This document shows, piece after piece, positions 43,209-51,544 of a stretch of 64,000 nucleotides of DNA. This stretch comes from Chitinophagaceae bacterium 26-R-25. Its GTDB lineage: Bacteria > Bacteroidota > Bacteroidia > Chitinophagales > Chitinophagaceae. Numbering within the stretch: the first letter of the stretch is position 1; the number at the start of each line of letters is the position of its first letter. Position numbers and translations under genes: made by a program. The stretch covers positions 62,001-126,000 of the forward strand of contig JARWSJ010000001.1 of NCBI GenBank assembly GCA_029906195.1, in the 5' to 3' direction. Below the pieces are notes generated by a model. The model saw only the letters and a list, made by a program, of their open reading frames with translations, was not told the origin of the DNA and did no database searches.

Positions 43209-43727
43209 ATGTCATTTATCATGGTTGATATTGAAAGTGATGGGCCCATTCCCGGTGATTATTCGATGGTTTCATTTGGAGCCGTACTCGTAGATGATCA
43301 ACTCGACAAGACTTTTTATGGCAGGCTTAAACCCATATCTGATCAATATTTACCAGAGGCACTTGCGGTATCCGGGCATTCAAGGGAGGAGGCAATGACG
43401 TTTGATGAGCCTAGGTTGGTAATGACCGCATTCGAAACATGGATCACCGCCAATAGTAAGGACAGGCCTATTTTTATCAGTGATAACAATGGGTTTGATT
43501 GGATGTTTATCTGCTGGTATTTTCATCATTTTATAGGAAGAAATCCATTTGGCTTCAGTTCCCAGAACCTGGGCAGTTTATATAAGGGTTTGCAAAAGGA
43601 CCTATTTAAAAATTTTAAGCATCTGCGAAAAACAAAACATTCACATCATCCCGTAGATGACGCAAAAGGGAACGCTGAAGCATTGCTGACCATGAGAAAT
43701 GAAATGGGACTCAACTTCAAAATATGA
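43209..43727 (+). CDS. DEDDh 3'-5' exonuclease
   Basis: A 172-residue RNase T/DnaQ-fold exonuclease. The acidic residues are D7 and E9 in VDIESDG, D97 in NNGFDWMF, and H146 with D151 in HHPVDDAKGN, a complete DEDDh site. It resembles the short Rv2179c-like 3'-5' exoribonucleases. It would trim RNA or single-stranded DNA with two metal ions. Its stop overlaps the start of the Toprim gene by 4 bases (ATGA), so it is first in a three-gene operon. No domain fusion or signal peptide is present. Confidence 0.85.
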   Translation: MSFIMVDIESDGPIPGDYSMVSFGAVLVDDQLDKTFYGRLKPISDQYLPEALAVSGHSREEAMTFDEPRLVMTAFETWITANSKDRPIFISDNNGFDWMFICWYFHHFIGRNPFGFSSQNLGSLYKGLQKDLFKNFKHLRKTKHSHHPVDDAKGNAEALLTMRNEMGLNFKI

Positions 43728-44413
43728 ACAGGCTGCAAAGATATGAACAGCATAAATCAACCATGCCGCATGGGCAAAGAATAGATCCGCTTACGATGCC
43801 TGTCACAGGAGAGGCTCCGCAAAATAGGTTGAATAATGGCTTACTGTTGACAGGTACGCCCGGACAGGCATATGTTGAGCACCGTTGTATTCCCATCCAA
43901 ATTGCCCATGAAGCAGGCGTTCGTTTTGATCCTGACTGGAACGGACGGCCCGCAGTAATTGCTCCTATGTTTGACCTGTATCATGCGCTTTGCTCTGTTC
44001 ATGGGCGGTACCTGAGCCAGGCTGGCAACGAGGATAAGATGTTTACCATTGGTCCCGGCGGTGGCATATTCAGCGTGCTCGGTGGTTATCAAGTGGAACC
44101 GGTTATTTTTGTGGAGGGATTATTTGATGCGCTTTCACTGGCTGTTTGTGGATATAGTTCAATCGCTACGGTCGGGCGCCTGGCACCATGGCTTCCGGAA
44201 GTTTGCAGGGATAAGCTGGTTGTCCTCGCTTTTGATGCCAATCGACCCGGAGAGGCGGCAGTGGAGTTCTACAAAAAATTTCTTTCTGGCGCAAAGATTC
44301 ACCGGCTTACGCCGCCCGGTCATACCAAGGATTGGAATTCTGCACTCATGAAACGTGGCGCTATAATGGTGGCGCATTGGCTGGAGTATCATCTTTATTG
44401 TATCACGCGTTAA
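43724..44413 (+). CDS. Toprim-domain primase-like protein without zinc finger
   Basis: A 229-residue protein. The N-terminal half resembles the DnaG-type region before Toprim (AYVEHRCIPIQIAHEAGVRF, then RYLSQAGNEDKMFT). The Toprim domain has the catalytic Glu in FVEGLFDALSL (E131) and KDWNSAL near the end. The usual D-x-D pair is D171-A-N173, so the second Asp is Asn. No CHC2 zinc finger and no helicase are present. It could be a primase-like, nuclease or ligand-binding Toprim protein. It is translationally coupled to the exonuclease and 12 bases before the radical SAM gene. Confidence 0.75.
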   Translation: MNRLQRYEQHKSTMPHGQRIDPLTMPVTGEAPQNRLNNGLLLTGTPGQAYVEHRCIPIQIAHEAGVRFDPDWNGRPAVIAPMFDLYHALCSVHGRYLSQAGNEDKMFTIGPGGGIFSVLGGYQVEPVIFVEGLFDALSLAVCGYSSIATVGRLAPWLPEVCRDKLVVLAFDANRPGEAAVEFYKKFLSGAKIHRLTPPGHTKDWNSALMKRGAIMVAHWLEYHLYCITR

Positions 44414-44425
44414 ACATTTCTAGTC

Positions 44426-45214
44426 ATGAGTAAAATGATCAACCTTCCCTCCATGATCTGCTTTCGCGTTACACGCTTTTGTAATGCACGATGTGGTTTT
44501 TGCCTTGCGCCTCCCGATGGCGGTGTGCATCCTCCAGTTGCTATTTTGAAAGAGCGAATCGACTGGCTTTTTGCAAACGAAGTAAAGACCATTCATTTCT
44601 GCGGAGGAGAGCCAACGATTCATCACCAACTGCATGAATTAATTGAGTACGTTCATTTACAACACGGCAAATCAAAACTTACGACGAATGGCATTGCGCT
44701 TCCTGATCGCCTGGTGCGGGCGTTGTATACCACCAAAACCCAGGTGAAGGTGAGTCTGCACGGACCTGCGGCGCACCACAATGAGGTGGTTGGATGTGAT
44801 GCTTATGATAAAACAGTAACGACTATACACCGATTGATTGCTGCCGGTATTTTTACCTCCGTTCAAACAACCATTGTCTCGGGGCAGCTTTCAGTGGTGG
44901 ATTGGGCGATACAATTCTGTTTGGATAATGGCATAAAAAGAATAAGCTTTTTGCCCTTTATTCCTCGCGGTAATGGACTGGGACAACGGTCGAAGTATGA
45001 ATTATCTGCAGCTGAACGGCGTACCCTGCATGATTTGGTAAAACAAAAACGACACAAGCTAATGAGTCGTATTGATATCCGGTTGCTGGATTTCAATGCC
45101 ACGCCGATACATGTGGTGGAACCGGATGGCCGCCTTGTTTTGGAAAAGGCTACGGAAGCAATGGATGAACTACTTTACCGGATTCCAGAGGCGCAAGTAT
45201 CCATTCAGATATAA
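44426..45214 (+). CDS. Radical SAM enzyme (unassigned subfamily)
   Basis: A 262-residue radical SAM domain. The cluster motif CX3CX2C is C19-C23-C26 (FCNARCGFC), with the SAM-binding GGEPT (60-64), LTTNG, SLHG and a late FLPFIPRGNG. There is no C-terminal SPASM Cys cluster, so it carries one 4Fe-4S cluster. The substrate cannot be named. Length and motif would fit small-molecule or nucleotide chemistry, and viperin- and QueE-type proteins share the general layout, but their diagnostic residues are not evident to me. It completes a tight operon with the exonuclease and Toprim proteins. Confidence 0.82.
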   Translation: MSKMINLPSMICFRVTRFCNARCGFCLAPPDGGVHPPVAILKERIDWLFANEVKTIHFCGGEPTIHHQLHELIEYVHLQHGKSKLTTNGIALPDRLVRALYTTKTQVKVSLHGPAAHHNEVVGCDAYDKTVTTIHRLIAAGIFTSVQTTIVSGQLSVVDWAIQFCLDNGIKRISFLPFIPRGNGLGQRSKYELSAAERRTLHDLVKQKRHKLMSRIDIRLLDFNATPIHVVEPDGRLVLEKATEAMDELLYRIPEAQVSIQI

Positions 45215-45253
45215 GATTTGAAACGATCAATAAATATTAGACTGTTCATTTGT

Positions 45254-45295
45254 TCTGCTGTTCGAGATGTTCTTCAGGGCATCTCGAACAGCAGA
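45254..45295. terminator. Perfect 16-bp hairpin after the radical SAM gene
   Basis: TCTGCTGTTCGAGATG (45254-45269) and its exact complement (45280-45295) around a 10-base loop, 39 bases past the stop. The following T run is short, so it may be bidirectional or a REP-like sequence. It separates the operon from the convergent uxuA-like gene. Confidence 0.65.
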
Positions 45296-45344
45296 TTTAG
45301 GGATTAGAATGGAGCAATAATTTAAATCAATTCAATTGCACCAA

Positions 45345-46400
45345 CTAAATCAATTTCATTGCTGCCTTCATATAACCCAAAGTATAAGCCATACCCGCAT
45401 ACCATGGAGCATCACAACTCATCTGAGGAGTGTGGTCGGGGATAAATACGCCATCAAATTTATTCTCTTTAAATATCTTTAAGATCCTTATCAAATCAAT
45501 GTCTCCTTCATCAACAAACACCTCTTTGTAATGTGGAACTTTGCCTTTCACATTTCTGAAATGCACATAAGCAACATTTGATGCGTATTGCTCAGTAGCC
45601 TCGTAAACGTCACCTTCGGTCATTTCGGCAATAGAGCCAAGACAGAACTCCAGTGTATTGCTACTGCTGGGCTTGATATCCAGTAGTTTCTGGTACAACT
45701 GAGGTTGATAAACCAATCGCGGCGTTTTCCTGATGAAAGGCATCGGCGGATCATCCGGATGTGCTGCGAGTTTTACTCCGGCTTCTTCTGCAACAGGAAT
45801 TAATTCATTTAAAAACCATGCAAGTCTTTCCCACAACTGATCGTGGGTAATTTCAGGAATGCAACCCTCGGGCGCATTTTTATCGTAAACCATATTCCAA
45901 ACCATGCCATTCCGGATGGGTCTTTCATCCACGCCATCCATTCCAACGGAACGGGCTCCGCCGCGGGCAAAGTCCCCGGTAATGCGGCTGCTTACTCCTG
46001 CGAGACTGAAGTTGTATCCAAATACAGGAATGCCTGCTGCACCAACATTGCGGATGATCTGTTTCAGTTTTTCGATTTGAATCTTTTTTTTGGGGCCATC
46101 CAATAATACATCGTGCCAGTGAGCAGGATCGAAATTTTCAATGGCCTCAAGTTCCAAACCAGCATCATTAATTTCCTTCTTCAGTTGCACCAACTCCTCA
46201 ACCGTCCATATTTTTTCCGGGTCTCCGGCAAATCCCCAACCGGAGTTGTCTCCAATGGGCTGATCGTTTTTATTTTCCTGGTTCCCCTTGTTGAAGTAAT
46301 CTACAAGGTGCACAACAAGATGTGTGCAACCACATTGCCTTGCAAAATCATAATGCTGCCTGTTGAGCATGTGGCGGTAAAGTCCCAAACCTAATTTCAT
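45345..46400 (-). CDS. Mannonate dehydratase-like protein (UxuA family)
   Basis: A 351-residue TIM-barrel protein. The family motifs KLAAHPDDPPMPFIRKTPRL, NTLEFCLGSIAEM, VHFRNVKG and FIPDHTP supply the metal-binding Cys, His and Asp residues of UxuA (D-mannonate to 2-keto-3-deoxygluconate). It lacks part of the usual N-terminal region (MxxxFRWY is replaced by MKLGLGLYRHML), so it may act on a related sugar acid. It is last in the minus-strand cluster, separated from the RraA-like gene by 217 bases and a hairpin. Confidence 0.8.
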   Translation of the reverse strand: MKLGLGLYRHMLNRQHYDFARQCGCTHLVVHLVDYFNKGNQENKNDQPIGDNSGWGFAGDPEKIWTVEELVQLKKEINDAGLELEAIENFDPAHWHDVLLDGPKKKIQIEKLKQIIRNVGAAGIPVFGYNFSLAGVSSRITGDFARGGARSVGMDGVDERPIRNGMVWNMVYDKNAPEGCIPEITHDQLWERLAWFLNELIPVAEEAGVKLAAHPDDPPMPFIRKTPRLVYQPQLYQKLLDIKPSSSNTLEFCLGSIAEMTEGDVYEATEQYASNVAYVHFRNVKGKVPHYKEVFVDEGDIDLIRILKIFKENKFDGVFIPDHTPQMSCDAPWYAGMAYTLGYMKAAMKLI

Positions 46401-46440
46401 AACAATTTCTGATTTATGCGAATGAGTGTGAGCGATTACA

Positions 46441-46607
46441 ATTAAGAATTAGGAATTAAGAATTAAGAATTCTTTAGGTGCGATACTCATTATTTACATT
46501 GGTCTTCATGAACGTGAGAAGTGCCGCGATTACTTCTTACCATTTGTGAAATTTATTTCACGAGCGATTGTGACACAGAAACAATTCTTAATTCCTAATT
46601 CTTAATT
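46441..46607. repeat. Low-complexity hairpin (AATTAAGAATT type)
   Basis: Arms 46441-46465 and 46583-46607 form a perfect 25-bp inverted repeat built from AAGAATT units. It fills the gap between the RraA-like stop and the UxuA-like start. Confidence 0.8.
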
Positions 46608-46617
46608 CTTAATTAAT

Positions 46618-47283
46618 TTACAATATTCCGTATTTCTTAAAAGCATCAGTACTGCTCATGCCGTTTTCAATTTCCTTACGAACTACTTTTTCTCCCCTGG
46701 CTTTTTCAAGCGCTTTAAGGATCACTTCCTCTTCATATTTTTGAGGAATAACCAACACTCCATCTAAATCGCCGAAAATCAAATCTCCTGGTTTTATCCA
46801 AACGTCTCCCACTTGGATGTCACAACGAAAGTCAGCCACCTGCGTACGCACATAAGAATCCTGTCCATACCGGCCCCGGCTGAACACAGGCCAGTTTTGT
46901 TGAACCACTTGATTGGTATCCCTGTGGAATCCATTGATTACCGCGCCAACGGCACCTCTTGTTCTTGCCGTTGCCGTAAGCAGCTCACCCCAATAAGCGC
47001 ACCGCATTTCGCCGCCACTGGCCAGGTATACCTCACCACTCTGCAATTGGTCAAGTGCTTCAGTTAATAAGCCAAACGGTTTTTTCTGTGGTCCATATAC
47101 ATCAATCATTAACACCGGCATGGCTCTTCCTACTACAATGTCAGTTGTATGTATAGGCTGGATGGCATAGGGGAGAAACTGGTGGTAGCATCCGAATGCA
47201 TCTAATATGTCCCCAACAACCGGGGTGTATAACTCTTTTTTAAAGAGCTCAAAAAGCTCTGTATCATTTGCCCAGGATTTCAT
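46618..47283 (-). CDS. RraA-like / HMG aldolase-family protein
   Basis: A 221-residue RraA-fold protein with [17 protein letters not shown] (the G-x-x-R-D-like active loop), and [20 protein letters not shown]. Family members include regulator of RNase E activity and class II 4-hydroxy-4-methyl-2-oxoglutarate aldolases; here, next to uxuA-like and SDR genes, a metal-dependent aldolase or decarboxylase of a sugar-acid intermediate is more likely. It lies 11 bases after the cupin gene. Confidence 0.8.
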   Translation of the reverse strand: MKSWANDTELFELFKKELYTPVVGDILDAFGCYHQFLPYAIQPIHTTDIVVGRAMPVLMIDVYGPQKKPFGLLTEALDQLQSGEVYLASGGEMRCAYWGELLTATARTRGAVGAVINGFHRDTNQVVQQNWPVFSRGRYGQDSYVRTQVADFRCDIQVGDVWIKPGDLIFGDLDGVLVIPQKYEEEVILKALEKARGEKVVRKEIENGMSSTDAFKKYGIL

Positions 47284-47294
47284 GAAAATATTTT

Positions 47295-47723
47295 TTAGTT
47301 GTTTTGATTTAAAGTGTCACGTATCTGTTTGTTCAATCTGGATTTTTCTTGGGTAGATAATGGCTTGTATACACAGTCGCCCAGATGGGTGTTGCTTTTT
47401 TCTACAATGATCAGTTCCGCATCTTTTTCCATTGCGATATTGTGCCACACATTTACGGGGATATTGTATGTAATGCCCGGCTTCATATGAATGCACTGAA
47501 ATGTGAAACTAGTTGCATCCTCCTCTGCGGCAATGAGTACTGCTGTGCCTTTCAGTAGAATAAACACTTCGTCTGTTTGTTCGTGTTTATCCATTTTTTC
47601 GATACCAAAAATGTCCTGCTCGGGCATGTAGTTCAACTGCGCCACCTGCCAGTTATCTTTTACGAAAAACGGGTTATAACCTTCACCCGCATGAGAATAA
47701 ATTTCAATTAATGCTGTATTCAT
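47295..47723 (-). CDS. Cupin-domain protein
   Basis: A 142-residue single cupin: [20 protein letters not shown] and [19 protein letters not shown] hold the metal-binding-type His and Glu residues of the two cupin motifs. It may isomerise or sense a sugar intermediate. It is translationally close to the SDR gene (5 bases) and RraA-like gene (11 bases), so it belongs to the same pathway. Confidence 0.75.
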   Translation of the reverse strand: MNTALIEIYSHAGEGYNPFFVKDNWQVAQLNYMPEQDIFGIEKMDKHEQTDEVFILLKGTAVLIAAEEDATSFTFQCIHMKPGITYNIPVNVWHNIAMEKDAELIIVEKSNTHLGDCVYKPLSTQEKSRLNKQIRDTLNQNN

Positions 47724-47728
47724 TTATT

Positions 47729-48523
47729 TTATAGTTGAGGACGGGGATCGTAAGGAATTGTATTTTCTTTGTAGCCTCCATCAATATAAATTTCAGTGGC
47801 GGTATAATAAGCAGCTTTATCGCTGGCGAGGAATGCACATGTCCAGGCCACATCATCAGCAAGACCAATTCTTCCCATGGGTATCCAATTATTGAATTTT
47901 TCCCTGCCGAATTTTTCAATTTCTGATTTATTCATTTCAGTTTGAATGGCGCCGGGCGAAACAGCCACTACACGTATATTGTTTTCAGCAAGCTCTAGTG
48001 CAAGGCATTTGGTCATCATATTCATTCCTGCTTTGGAAGCGCAATAATGGACCAATCCTTTTCTGGGTACTTTATCATGAATAGATGAAATGTTGATGAT
48101 GACTCCAGTGTTTTGTTTCACCATTCTTTTGCCCGCCTCCTGCGCACAAATAAAGGCGCCTTTCAGGTTTACATTAAAGATCAGGTCCCATTCCTCCATG
48201 CTCAGGTGAATAGCGTGCCCAATGGTTTCGCAACCCGCATTGTTTACCAAAATGTCTATGCTGCCAAGGTTGTTGTCAATAAACTCAAACATCTGTATAA
48301 CGGCCTTCTGATCGGCGATATCAGCCTGGCATATCAGTGCCTTGATACCATATTTCGATTGAAGTTCATTTGCTAATGTTTCTGCAGTTTGTTTATTATC
48401 CAGGTAATTAACAACTACATTGGCTCCGCATGCAGCCATTGCACTGCATATTGCCGCCCCGATACCCTGGCTTCCGCCGGTAACCAGTACGTTTTTATTT
48501 TTCAGATTGATGGAATTTTCCAT
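47729..48523 (-). CDS. Short-chain dehydrogenase/reductase
   Basis: A 264-residue classical SDR: VTGGSQGIGAAICSAMA (cofactor loop), VLVNNAG-like DILVNNAGCE, catalytic INISSIH and YCASKAGMN. It likely oxidises or reduces a sugar acid or keto-sugar with NAD(P)H, as in fructuronate or gluconate pathways. It is 34 bases after the sugar porter and 5 before the cupin gene. Confidence 0.87.
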   Translation of the reverse strand: MENSINLKNKNVLVTGGSQGIGAAICSAMAACGANVVVNYLDNKQTAETLANELQSKYGIKALICQADIADQKAVIQMFEFIDNNLGSIDILVNNAGCETIGHAIHLSMEEWDLIFNVNLKGAFICAQEAGKRMVKQNTGVIINISSIHDKVPRKGLVHYCASKAGMNMMTKCLALELAENNIRVVAVSPGAIQTEMNKSEIEKFGREKFNNWIPMGRIGLADDVAWTCAFLASDKAAYYTATEIYIDGGYKENTIPYDPRPQL

Positions 48524-48557
48524 GGAATATCAATTTAGAATTCTTTATTGATCACCT

Positions 48558-49940
48558 TTAGTTTTTCCACAAATGTTCAATTTCTTCCAATGATCTGCCT
48601 TTCGTTTCAGGCACAAGCTTTCTCACAAAAAAAGCAGCGGGTAGCATTACCAATGCATATAACAGGAATACATATCCTATTCCAATGGATTCACGTAGCA
48701 TGGGATACAGCTGTGTTACAAATGTGGAACCCAGAAATAAAGAAAGTGTTGCAACAGACATTGCACGCCCTCTTATTTTTGTTGGATAAATTTCAGATAT
48801 CACCACCCACACGCCGGGCCCCAGTGTGGAGGCAAATACGGCAATGTAATAGATGAATGAGCCCAGTAAAAAGTTTCCGGCAGTATTTCCTTTTATGAAC
48901 GCCATGCCAATTAGGAACAATGCAAGACCAAGACCTGCAAACCCCCAGATCAACACCGGCTTTCTTCCCCACTTGTCAATTTTCCAGATGGCCACAAACG
49001 TAAATATCATATTGAAGAAACCTATGATAGCGGTGCTTCCCATGGCTGAGCCGGATTGTCCTCCTGCTTGCTGAAAGATTGCAGGAGCGTAATACATTAC
49101 GGTTGTAATTCCTGAGAGCTGGCTTAAGAAAGGCAGCGAGATGCCAATGATGAGGGCCACGCGAATGCCCGGGGCAATCAATTGCCTGAAGCTTCCCGAC
49201 TCTTCAGAAATGCTTGACTCAATTGCATTTAATTCAGACGCTGCTATTTCTTTGCCATTAACTCGTTGAAGTACTCTTTCTGCTTCCGTTACATGACCTT
49301 CTTTCACCAGCCATCTTGGGCTTTCAGGCACAAAAAGCAGGAAGATGAAAAAGAGCAATGCCGGAATCATATTGGAGCCAAGCATGCCACGCCATACTTC
49401 AGCAACCAGGTAAAAATGCATGAAACTTTCTGAGCCTGCGGCTATGTGGTTATCTGCATATCGCAAAAGAAAAGCATTGGAAAGGTAGGAACACAAAATC
49501 CCCAACGTTATGGCCAACTGATAAAATGAAACCAACCTTCCCCTAAGCCTTGCAGGAGATAATTCGGAGATGAACATGGGAGCAACCATTGCTGCAAAAC
49601 CAACGCCTATGCCGCCGATAATCCGCGCTACAACAAGAAAGGACGGCGTCTGCGCAATGGCACATCCAATGGCTGATACTATAAATAAAAAGGCAGATGC
49701 AATAAGTATTTTTCTGCGGCCATACTTATCGGACAGGTAACCTGCAATGGCAGCTCCGATAACGCAACCCAGCAATGCGGAGCTCATGAGCCAGCCTTCC
49801 ATGACCGGAGACAATTGAAACTGTATTCTTAGAAAATTGATAGCTCCTGATATCACTGCGGTATCAAAGCCGAATAAGAAGCCGCCAAAACCGGCGGTAA
49901 GGCAAATTAATACCACGTAAGCATTTCCATGTAATTTCAT
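48558..49940 (-). CDS. Sugar porter family MFS transporter
   Basis: A 460-residue, 12-helix major facilitator. GGFLFGFDTAVISGAINFL at helix 1, the D-x-x-G-R-R-like DKYGRRK, PESPRWLV after helix 6, and PETKGRSLEEIEHL at the C-terminus are the sugar-porter signatures. It probably takes up the monosaccharide or uronate used by the neighbouring enzymes. It lies 43 bases after the GH76-like gene. Confidence 0.9.
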   Translation of the reverse strand: MKLHGNAYVVLICLTAGFGGFLFGFDTAVISGAINFLRIQFQLSPVMEGWLMSSALLGCVIGAAIAGYLSDKYGRRKILIASAFLFIVSAIGCAIAQTPSFLVVARIIGGIGVGFAAMVAPMFISELSPARLRGRLVSFYQLAITLGILCSYLSNAFLLRYADNHIAAGSESFMHFYLVAEVWRGMLGSNMIPALLFFIFLLFVPESPRWLVKEGHVTEAERVLQRVNGKEIAASELNAIESSISEESGSFRQLIAPGIRVALIIGISLPFLSQLSGITTVMYYAPAIFQQAGGQSGSAMGSTAIIGFFNMIFTFVAIWKIDKWGRKPVLIWGFAGLGLALFLIGMAFIKGNTAGNFLLGSFIYYIAVFASTLGPGVWVVISEIYPTKIRGRAMSVATLSLFLGSTFVTQLYPMLRESIGIGYVFLLYALVMLPAAFFVRKLVPETKGRSLEEIEHLWKN

Positions 49941-49983
49941 ATGGCCAATTTAATCGTTAGAAATTGTTATAAATATTGACTAT

Positions 49984-51372
49984 CTACATAAGCCGTATCG
50001 TTGCGCCCAATGCATCAAGTCCTATAGATTGACAAACACCTATTCTTTGCTCGAGATTCGCTTTTTCGATGTCCCATTTTAAAATATCATCTGCAAGTCC
50101 CCATTGACTGCGGAATTGCTGAATATACAATTTATCATTTTCAACACTTGTGTATTCAGGCTGAAACTGGTTGTTGGCGGTATCGCGGGTTTGCCAAATT
50201 GCATTTGCAGTTGCTGTAATATTATTTTTGAAATCAACACCTGTAATGCTTCTGTCAAGTGTTCCCAGGTACCGCATCATGATCCCGCGTCCTGCGAGAT
50301 AATCGCTGCCAAACTCCGGACCCATGTTTCCTGTAAGCGGCGCTTCACGAATGATGTGATCCTTTTCGCTAACCAGCGTTGTTTTTATGCCTTTGCTTAT
50401 TAAGGAGATATAATGATGCACCTTCTTCGTAAAGGCATTGACATCAAAGTGCACTTCCTTTTTATGCGATGAAACCCATGTGGCAAGATTGTTTTTTATT
50501 GCCAGCAAGTCAGAAAGTGCGGCGAGCAACATACCCTGGTCGCCTGTCCAAACCCAACCTTTATGCCAGGTGGGGTGGGTGATTGCTGTATAGTCTGATC
50601 CCTCAATAAAAGCAGTTGGCCGTTCCTGCACCAATGCACCACCGGAAGCGGTTTTCTTCAGGTATTCATACTTGCCCAATTCAAACCAGCTGTCAAACCA
50701 TCTCCACTGGCTGTAAGCCATATCAAGGTATTTCTCATTACCGCTGATATTTTCTGCAAGCATCAATCGATAAATACGGGTAGACAGCAGGAAAAACAAA
50801 ACATTGGTTACTGTATTTTTTACGCCCTTGTCATTGCCTTTAGCATCTCCGTTTCTGAAACCATGCGGAACAGGATTGGCCGATGGTAAAGAATCATAGG
50901 CATGATCTTTCGCCTGCTTCCAGCACAGGTCGGTAGAAAGTTGCAGATAGTTATCTGCTAATTCCTTGTTCCCTGCGCGCAATAAATGTCGTCTTGCATT
51001 AAGCCCCATCAATCCCCACCATCCAAAATCATCCGTCCACATTCCACTGGGATCAAGACTTTTGAAATAGGCAAAGTCTTTTTCAAGCATGGCATTTACC
51101 CGCTGCTGTATGGACTTTACCTCATCATCGTTAGGCCATCTTTTGTGCAGCGCATCTGCAAAATTCAGACATGCATCAAAAGTGTTGCCTCTCCGCCAGA
51201 AATCATTAAACTCCCAAACCTGTTCAAACCTGTTAAAGGCGGCGATGCACTTCGCTTTGAGTTCGGCATCCTCTAACCCTCCCTTGTCCAAACCAATATT
51301 GGCGAAAGGTTTAACCAGGGGAAATAACAGGAAATAGCTGCCTGTAGTTTTTACAAAATTCCGTCTTCTCAT
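49984..51372 (-). CDS. GH76-like secreted protein (six-hairpin glycosidase fold)
   Basis: A 462-residue protein with MRRRNFVKTTGSYFLLF, a Tat-like signal. The rest is an (alpha/alpha)6-type sequence resembling GH76/glycosyl hydrolase families: DPSGMWTDDFGWWGLMGLNA with a DD pair, NTVTNVLFFLLSTRIYRLM, RWFDSWFELG and WVWTGDQGMLLAAL. Enzymes of this group cut alpha-mannan or related glycans; the substrate here is not clear. It is first in the minus-strand cluster, next to the divergent AraC regulator. Confidence 0.75.
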   Translation of the reverse strand: MRRRNFVKTTGSYFLLFPLVKPFANIGLDKGGLEDAELKAKCIAAFNRFEQVWEFNDFWRRGNTFDACLNFADALHKRWPNDDEVKSIQQRVNAMLEKDFAYFKSLDPSGMWTDDFGWWGLMGLNARRHLLRAGNKELADNYLQLSTDLCWKQAKDHAYDSLPSANPVPHGFRNGDAKGNDKGVKNTVTNVLFFLLSTRIYRLMLAENISGNEKYLDMAYSQWRWFDSWFELGKYEYLKKTASGGALVQERPTAFIEGSDYTAITHPTWHKGWVWTGDQGMLLAALSDLLAIKNNLATWVSSHKKEVHFDVNAFTKKVHHYISLISKGIKTTLVSEKDHIIREAPLTGNMGPEFGSDYLAGRGIMMRYLGTLDRSITGVDFKNNITATANAIWQTRDTANNQFQPEYTSVENDKLYIQQFRSQWGLADDILKWDIEKANLEQRIGVCQSIGLDALGATIRLM

Positions 51373-51544
51373 GCTGATTGAGTATGAGTTTCAAAGCTAA
51401 TTTCAATTGAACAACATTCCTACAAGTCTATAAACCGTTACTTAAACTATTTTAAGCAGAACTTGGATTGAAAGGCAACAGATGGAGGAAAATTCTTTTA
51501 TTACTGCCGAATATTGTAACTTCATTTTTGCAAAATGAAAAGCG
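51373..51544. promoter_or_regulatory. Divergent promoter region between the GH76-like and AraC genes
   Basis: The 172-base space between the cluster's first gene (minus) and araC-like gene (plus). I see no defined palindrome; the AraC protein likely acts here. Confidence 0.35.

Noticed and set aside
44426-45214. Viperin (pVip) identity for the radical SAM protein
   Set aside because: It has the general CX3CX2C layout, but I cannot see viperin-specific residues or a nucleotide kinase neighbour.
46441-46607. Possible CRISPR or insertion sequence ends
   Set aside because: The repeats are AAGAATT units forming one hairpin, with no spacers and no transposase nearby.
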